A stretch of DNA of 11,842 bases from Acholeplasmatales bacterium (lineage in GTDB: Bacteria > Bacillota_I > Bacilli_A > Acholeplasmatales > Anaeroplasmataceae). Below are positions 7,149 through 11,842 of the stretch, piece after piece. A program made the translations under genes and the position numbers. The stretch lies in NCBI GenBank assembly GCA_016288675.1, contig JAEELC010000083.1, positions 1 through 11,842 on the forward strand. The letters are read 5' to 3'. Numbering within the stretch: the stretch's first letter is position 1; every line of letters starts with the position of its first letter. Under the pieces are notes generated by a model. The model worked only from the letters and a program-made list of their open reading frames with translations, had not been told where the DNA came from and searched no databases.

Positions 7149-8636
7149 ATGGAAAATTTAAATGCAGAATTATATGCAAAATTAACTGGAAATAAGAAAC
7201 CTGAACGTCCAATTAAGGTTTTACAATTTGGTGAAGGTAATTTCCTTCGCGCTTTCGTAGATTGGATTATTAACACTATGAACAATAAGGGTGTATTCAA
7301 CGGTAATGTTGCTGTTGTACAACCAATGCCATTTGGTCGTGTAAACGATATGAAGACTCAAGATGGTTTATATACTTTATACCTTCAAGGTAAGCAAGAT
7401 GGTAAGGCTGTTAGAACTCATGAAATCATTGATTCTATCGGTGATTTAATCGATCCATTTGCTGAATATGACAAGTATTTATCATATGCAAAATCAAAGG
7501 ATTTACAATTTATCATTTCAAATACAACAGAAGCTGGTATCGCTTATGATGAAACTGATACAGACTTCTCTAAGACTCCAAAGTCTTACCCAGGTAAGCT
7601 TTTAGCATTCTTAAAGGCTCGTTATGACGCATTTAACGGTGCTAAGGAAGCTGGTTTATTCATTATTCCTTGTGAACTTATTGACCACAATGGTTCTACA
7701 TTAAAGGAAGTTACTGTTAAGCTTGCTAAGACAGTTGGTTATGATGATGCATTCATCAACTGGATTACAGAAGCTAACAAGTTCTACAATACATTAGTAG
7801 ACAGAATCGTTCCAGGTTATCCAAGAGATAACGCACAACAATGCCAAGAAGAATTAGGTTATGTTGACAACTCTATGGTTGTTGGTGAAATCTTCCACTT
7901 ATGGTGCATTGACGGAGACGATATTAAGGCTCTTGAAGAAGCATTCCCTGCTCCAAAGGCTGGTTTAAATGTATTATATGTTGATTCAATCGTTCCTTAT
8001 AAGCAACGTAAGGTTAAGATTTTAAATGGTTGCCATACTGCAATCGTTCCTGTTGCTTATTTAGCTGGTTTAGATGCTGTTGCTGAAACTATGGCTGATG
8101 AACAAATGGGTCGTTATGCTCGTGACTTCATGTTCGATGAAGTTATCCCAACAATTGACATTCCACATGATCAAATGGTTGCATACACTAATTCAGTTAT
8201 TGAACGTTATGAAAATCCATTCGTTCACCATTTATTAATGTCAATTTCATTAAACTCTGTAACTAAGTTTAAGACTCGTGATCTTCCAACTCTTCTTCAA
8301 TCTTTAGAAGCTGGAAACTTCCCTAAGCATGCATTATTCTCACTTGCTGCATTAATGGCATTCTACCGTGGTGTAAGAAATGTTAATGGTAAAGAAGAAG
8401 CTATCGACTTAAAGGATGACCAATGGGCTCTTGATTTCTTCAAGGCTGCTTGGGCTAACTTTGATAACTCAAAAGAAGCTTGTGAAAAGATTACTCGTGA
8501 TTTCTTAGGTTTAACTAACCATTGGGAATTAGATTTAAACTCTCTAGCTGGTGTTACTGAATTCGTTTCAAACGCTTTATTTGAAATTGAAACTAAGGGT
8601 ATGAGAGAAGCCGTTAAATCAATTATCGGTTACTAA
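7149..8636 (+). CDS. uxaB: Tagaturonate reductase (altronate oxidoreductase) UxaB
   Basis: UxaB reduces D-tagaturonate to D-altronate with NADH, the second step of D-galacturonate breakdown. It belongs to the mannitol/polyol long-chain dehydrogenase family. Visible signatures are the nucleotide-binding start 'QFGEGNFLRAF' (26-36), 'ISNTTEAGI' (123-131), and the catalytic K-x4-N-x2-H motif at Lys288, Asn293 and His296 in 'KVKILNGCHT'. The 495-residue length fits the family (about 480-500). The start is the ATG at 7149, preceded 7 bases upstream by TTGGAGG (7135-7141). An in-frame GTG at 7086 would add 21 residues, but it lies upstream of the predicted transcription start and has no ribosome binding site. 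First gene of the uxaB-uxaA-uxaC operon. A fructuronate reductase (UxuB) role is a possible alternative within the same superfamily; adjacent uxaA favours UxaB. Confidence 0.92.
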   Translation: MENLNAELYAKLTGNKKPERPIKVLQFGEGNFLRAFVDWIINTMNNKGVFNGNVAVVQPMPFGRVNDMKTQDGLYTLYLQGKQDGKAVRTHEIIDSIGDLIDPFAEYDKYLSYAKSKDLQFIISNTTEAGIAYDETDTDFSKTPKSYPGKLLAFLKARYDAFNGAKEAGLFIIPCELIDHNGSTLKEVTVKLAKTVGYDDAFINWITEANKFYNTLVDRIVPGYPRDNAQQCQEELGYVDNSMVVGEIFHLWCIDGDDIKALEEAFPAPKAGLNVLYVDSIVPYKQRKVKILNGCHTAIVPVAYLAGLDAVAETMADEQMGRYARDFMFDEVIPTIDIPHDQMVAYTNSVIERYENPFVHHLLMSISLNSVTKFKTRDLPTLLQSLEAGNFPKHALFSLAALMAFYRGVRNVNGKEEAIDLKDDQWALDFFKAAWANFDNSKEACEKITRDFLGLTNHWELDLNSLAGVTEFVSNALFEIETKGMREAVKSIIGY

Positions 8637-8659
8637 TTATATAAATATAGGAGATTATC

Positions 8660-10138
8660 ATGAAAGATTATATTATCATTAATCCAATTGATAATGTTGC
8701 TGTAGTACTTCGCCCTTTCTCAAAGGGTGAGAGCGTTGAGGGTGTTACTTTACTTGAAGACATCCCTCAAGCTCATAAAGTAGCATTAAAAGACATTAAG
8801 TGTGGAGAAGACGTTATTAAATACGGTAATCCAATTGGTCATGCTACTAAAGATATTAAAACTGGTGAGCATGTTCATACTCATAATGTTGCTACTAACC
8901 TAGATGACATTATTGAATATAAATATGAACCAAAATATCCTGAAGTACGTGGTTATAAATCAGACCGTATGGTTAATGTTTATGCTCGTGCTAATGGTGA
9001 ATTTGGTATCCGTAATGAATTATGGATTGTTCAAACAGTAGGTTGTGTATCTGGTATTGCTCAAAACATTATCAACAACTTCAAAAACGAATATAACCCA
9101 ACTGATATTGATGGTGTATTCACATTCAATCATCCGTTCGGATGCTCACAAATGGGTGGAGATTTAGAAACTACTCGTATCTTCTTACAAGATATGGTTA
9201 AGCATCCTAACTGTGGTGGTGTTCTTGTACTTTCTCTTGGTTGCGAAGAAAACCAAGCTGATAAGTTCGAAGCTACTTTAGGTGATTATGATAAGTCACG
9301 TGTTAAGTTCTTAACATTACAAAAGGTAAGTGACGAAATCGGTGAAGGTACTAGATTATTAAAAGAAATTTATGACGTTATGAGACATGACGTTCGTACT
9401 TTACAACCATTATCTGTATTACGTATTGGTTTAAAGTGCGGTGGTTCTGATGGTATGAGCGGTATTACTGCTAACCCATTACTAGGTCGTTTCTCTGATT
9501 TCTTAACTATTAATAATGGTACAACTGTTTTAGGTGAAGTTCCTGAAATGTTTGGTGCTGAAAAATTATTAATGGCTCGTGCTAAGGATGAAACTATATT
9601 TAATGAAACTGTTGATTTAATCAACAACTTCAAAGAATATTTCAAGAATCATCACCAAGTAATTTATGACAACCCATCTCCAGGTAATAAGGCTGGTGGT
9701 ATTACAACTCTTGAAGATAAGTCTTTAGGTTGTGTACAAAAAGGTGGAGCTGCTAAAGTTATGGGTGTAATTAAGATGGGAGACCGTATTAAAAATAATG
9801 GTCTAAATCTAATTTCTACTCCAGGTAATGACTTAGTTGCTGTAACAACTCTTGCTGCTGCTGGTTGCCAAATGGTATTATTTACAACTGGTCGTGGTAC
9901 TCCATTTGGTGGATTTGTTCCAACAATGAAGATTGCTACTAACTCACAAATGGCTTCTACAAAATCTAACTGGATTGATTTCAATGCAGGTAAGATTGTT
10001 GATGGAACAAGCTGGGATGATGCATTAGAAGAATTCATCGATTTAATTTGTGACGTTGCTAGCGGTAAGAAACAAGCTTGTAATGAAATTAATAATTTCC
10101 GTGAAATCTCAATTTTCAAAGACGGAGTTACTTTATAA
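8660..10138 (+). CDS. uxaA: Altronate dehydratase UxaA
   Basis: UxaA removes water from D-altronate to give 2-keto-3-deoxy-D-gluconate; characterised family members need Fe(II). The 492-residue product has the two-part family layout. A small N-terminal SAF-type domain (about 1-80) ends in 'GEHVHTHNVATNL', with His71, His73 and His75. The larger catalytic galactarate/altronate dehydratase domain carries 'HPFGCSQMGGD' (158-168), 'LGCEENQ' (193-199), 'LKCGGSDGMSGITANP' (258-273) and 'TTGRGTPFGG' (409-418). Length equals E. coli UxaA to within a few residues. AGGAG at 8649-8653 lies 6 bases before the ATG, and the gene follows uxaB by 23 bp. The conserved Cys162, Cys195 and Cys260 are visible, but I cannot assign ligands from sequence alone. 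GarD is a relative, but context and length favour altronate. Confidence 0.95.
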   Translation: MKDYIIINPIDNVAVVLRPFSKGESVEGVTLLEDIPQAHKVALKDIKCGEDVIKYGNPIGHATKDIKTGEHVHTHNVATNLDDIIEYKYEPKYPEVRGYKSDRMVNVYARANGEFGIRNELWIVQTVGCVSGIAQNIINNFKNEYNPTDIDGVFTFNHPFGCSQMGGDLETTRIFLQDMVKHPNCGGVLVLSLGCEENQADKFEATLGDYDKSRVKFLTLQKVSDEIGEGTRLLKEIYDVMRHDVRTLQPLSVLRIGLKCGGSDGMSGITANPLLGRFSDFLTINNGTTVLGEVPEMFGAEKLLMARAKDETIFNETVDLINNFKEYFKNHHQVIYDNPSPGNKAGGITTLEDKSLGCVQKGGAAKVMGVIKMGDRIKNNGLNLISTPGNDLVAVTTLAAAGCQMVLFTTGRGTPFGGFVPTMKIATNSQMASTKSNWIDFNAGKIVDGTSWDDALEEFIDLICDVASGKKQACNEINNFREISIFKDGVTL

Positions 10139-10160
10139 TTAAAGAAAGGACATAAATATT

Positions 10161-11594
10161 ATGAAAGAATTTATGGATCAAGACTTCTTATTAACAACTG
10201 AAACTGCTAAGAAGTTATATCATGAACATGCTGAAAAGATGCCTATTATTGATTACCATTGCCATTTACAACCAAAGGAAATCTATGAAGACAAGAAGTT
10301 CAGAAATCTTGCTGAAGCTTGGTTAGGTGCTGGTGACCGTTATGGTGATCACTATAAGTGGAGAGCTCTACGTGCTAGAGGATACAATGAAGATTCAATT
10401 TCTGGTAATGTTCCTGGTAAGTCTTTAGAAGAATCTGACTACCAAAAGTATAGCCAATTTGCTGAATCTATGCCTTATTTTGTAGGTAATCCATTATATC
10501 ACTGGAGCCACCTTGAAATGCGTAGATACTTCGGTATTACTGATGTAATCAACAAGAAGAACGAAAAGAAGATTTGGGATGAAGCTAATGCTAAGCTTGA
10601 AACATTAACTGCTCGTCAAATGATGTACAAGTTCAATGTTGATACAGTTTGCACTACTGATGACCCAATTGATGATCTTCATTATCATAAGTTAATGAAT
10701 GAAGATTCTACTTTAAAGGTTAAGGTTCGTCCAGCATTCCGTCCAGACAAGGCTATTAATGTTGAACTTGACTGGTTTGGTGATTGGATTTCTAAATTAT
10801 CAAAGGTTGTTGGTTATGAAATTAACGAATTATCTGATTTAACTCGTGCTTTATCTGAAAGAATTGATTTCTTCCATGAAATGGGTTCACGTTTATCAGA
10901 CCACGCTTTAGACGTTGTTCACTATGTTGATTCTACATATGAACAAGCTAATGCCGTATTCAAGAAAGGTTTAAAGAATGAAGCTTTAACTGAACTTGAA
11001 CAAGACCAATATAAGGGTTACTTACTTGTATTCCTTGCTGGTGAATATACAAAGCATGGTTGGGTACAACAATACCACATCGGTGCATTACGTAATAACT
11101 CTAAGTCAATGTTAAAGGCTATCGGACCTGATACTGGATTTGACGCTATTGAAGATGCAGTATATATGGAAAAGCTTTCTGCATTACTTGGTGCAGAAGA
11201 CGCTTTAGGTGTATTACCTAAGACTATTCTTTACTGCTTAAATGAACGTGATAACTATCCTCTAATGGTTCTTGCTGGTTGCTTCCAAAAGGAAGGTATT
11301 AAGAATCGTGTTCAAGTAGGTACTGCTTGGTGGTTCTTAGATCAATTAGACGGTATGAAGAAGAACATGCAACAAATGATGCAAGTTTGTGTTATCGCTA
11401 ATGCAGTTGGTATGCTAACTGACTCTCGTAGCTTCTTAGCTTACCCAAGACATGAATATTACAGACGTTTATTATGCCAAATCTTTGGTGAATTAGTTGA
11501 ATCTGGCCAATATCCTGTTGAAGAATTAGATACACTTGGTCAAATCGTAGAAGACATCTGCTACAATAACGCTAAGGAATATTTCGGATTCTAG
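10161..11594 (+). CDS. uxaC: Uronate isomerase UxaC (glucuronate/galacturonate isomerase)
   Basis: UxaC isomerises D-galacturonate to D-tagaturonate and D-glucuronate to D-fructuronate, and so feeds UxaB. It is an amidohydrolase-superfamily TIM-barrel enzyme. Visible signatures: the first-strand 'DYHCHL' with His33 and His35, 'DHYKWRA' (63-69), 'VGNPLYHWSHLE' (108-119), 'CTTDDPID' (164-171), 'RPDKA' (194-198), 'LSDHALD' (245-251), 'QQYHIGALRNN' (303-313) and 'GMLTDSRSFLAYPRHEY' (417-433). The 477-residue length compares with 470 in E. coli. Compared with the E. coli enzyme as I recall it, residues 57-61 between 'AWLG' and 'GDHYKWR' form an insertion of about five. AAAGGA at 10145-10150 lies 10 bases before the ATG; the ATG four codons later is possible, but the longer N-terminus matches the family's. 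Last gene of the operon, 22 bp after uxaA and followed by a terminator. Confidence 0.97.
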   Translation: MKEFMDQDFLLTTETAKKLYHEHAEKMPIIDYHCHLQPKEIYEDKKFRNLAEAWLGAGDRYGDHYKWRALRARGYNEDSISGNVPGKSLEESDYQKYSQFAESMPYFVGNPLYHWSHLEMRRYFGITDVINKKNEKKIWDEANAKLETLTARQMMYKFNVDTVCTTDDPIDDLHYHKLMNEDSTLKVKVRPAFRPDKAINVELDWFGDWISKLSKVVGYEINELSDLTRALSERIDFFHEMGSRLSDHALDVVHYVDSTYEQANAVFKKGLKNEALTELEQDQYKGYLLVFLAGEYTKHGWVQQYHIGALRNNSKSMLKAIGPDTGFDAIEDAVYMEKLSALLGAEDALGVLPKTILYCLNERDNYPLMVLAGCFQKEGIKNRVQVGTAWWFLDQLDGMKKNMQQMMQVCVIANAVGMLTDSRSFLAYPRHEYYRRLLCQIFGELVESGQYPVEELDTLGQIVEDICYNNAKEYFGF

Positions 11595-11601
11595 TTATTA
11601 T

Positions 11602-11630
11602 AAAGGACACTTTTTGTGTCCTTTTTCTTT
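11602..11630 (+). terminator. Rho-independent terminator of the uxa operon (and intron target)
   Basis: A perfect 9-bp stem (AAAGGACAC at 11602-11610 with GTGTCCTTT at 11616-11624) has a 5-base T loop and is followed by TTCTTT to 11630. It starts 7 bases after the uxaC stop. The stem-loop plus T tract forms the 5' exon of the group II intron that begins at the next base, which is the preferred target of class C introns. Confidence 0.92.
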
Positions 11631-11842
11631 GTATGTCGGGCATGTTATATGTCTAGGGTGAAAGTCCCAAGAGAGGTAGTTGTCGCCAACTCGATAGCAA
11701 CTTGCAAAGCGTAAACCAGTAATGGAGCGTGAAAAGAAGCAATAGCGAAATCGTGGCCCTATGAACAAGAACTTAATATTAAGGCCCATTAGGTGGATGA
11801 GTTAACAAAGCATAACAAAGTCCTAAAGACAAACGTAGGCCT
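11631..11842 (+). mobile_element. Group II intron, bacterial class C (5' part only)
   Basis: The 212 bases after the uxa terminator look like the start of domain I of a class C group II intron ribozyme. They begin GTATG, close to the GUGYG 5' end, followed by 'TCGGGCATG'. Then come 'TAGGGTGAAAGTCCC' (11654-11668; GGG 11656-11658 pairs with CCC 11666-11668) and a 5-bp stem AGTTG/CAACT (11678-11682 with 11687-11691). The block 'GGATGAGTTAACAAAGCATA' with 'ACAAAGTCC' (11794-11823) closely resembles the exon-binding region of the Oceanobacillus iheyensis class C intron as I recall it. No protein frame on either strand fits. The reverse transcriptase/maturase gene and domains II-VI would lie beyond the window. 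Orientation is the same as uxaC, as expected for insertion downstream of a terminator. Whether the copy is intact cannot be judged here. Confidence 0.88.

Noticed and set aside
9370..10119. Two reverse-strand open frames inside uxaA (91 and 151 codons)
   Set aside because: They lie fully antisense to a well-conserved gene, lack start signals, and their translations look like shadows of uxaA codons.
11598..11789. 63-residue reverse-strand open frame at the uxaC terminator and intron
   Set aside because: It runs through the terminator hairpin and structured intron RNA, has no ribosome binding site and no recognisable protein features.
1..11842. CRISPR arrays, tRNA or rRNA genes, toxin-antitoxin or phage-defence genes
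   Set aside because: No regularly spaced repeats, no recognisable tRNA or rRNA sequence, and no gene of these families was seen on either strand.

Overview
The window is AT-rich, and every gene lies on the + strand. It reads like a low-GC Firmicutes (class Bacilli) chromosome, plausibly an uncultured gut lineage. The reasons are strong AGGAGG-type ribosome binding sites, a walJ–rlmH pair typical of Bacilli, a lipoprotein signal peptide of the usual Gram-positive type, and a uronate operon suited to a pectin- or glucuronide-rich habitat. Tryptophan is always TGG and no long frame is broken by TGA, so the standard bacterial code fits. I cannot name the species.

Layout. (1) Positions 1–5723 hold two very large tandem genes for secreted, Tyr/Asp/Lys/Ser-rich proteins. 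The first is cut off by the window start; the second has a complete lipoprotein signal peptide. They are diverged paralogues. Both look like distant SurA/PrsA-type foldases with parvulin-like segments. The downstream copy keeps the two histidines expected of a parvulin site, and the upstream copy has asparagine at both. A terminator at 5725–5752 ends this unit. (2) Positions 5767–7028 hold walJ (metallo-beta-lactamase-fold hydrolase) and rlmH (23S rRNA pseudouridine-1915 methyltransferase), overlapping by 4 bp. (3) A strong sigma-A-like promoter at 7067–7095, followed at once by an inverted repeat, drives uxaB–uxaA–uxaC (7149–11594). (4) A perfect-stem terminator at 11602–11630 ends that operon. 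Directly after its T tract, from 11631 to the window end, is the 5' part of a bacterial class C group II intron.

How the genes work together. UxaC isomerises D-galacturonate to D-tagaturonate (and D-glucuronate to D-fructuronate), UxaB reduces tagaturonate to D-altronate with NADH, and UxaA dehydrates altronate to 2-keto-3-deoxygluconate (KDG). The operon therefore covers galacturonate to KDG. The transporter, regulator, KDG kinase and aldolase are not in the window.

No wholly unknown system is evident. The points most worth a second look are the paired foldase-like lipoproteins with an apparently inactivated copy, the intron placed on a terminator, and the inverted repeat at the uxa transcription start.
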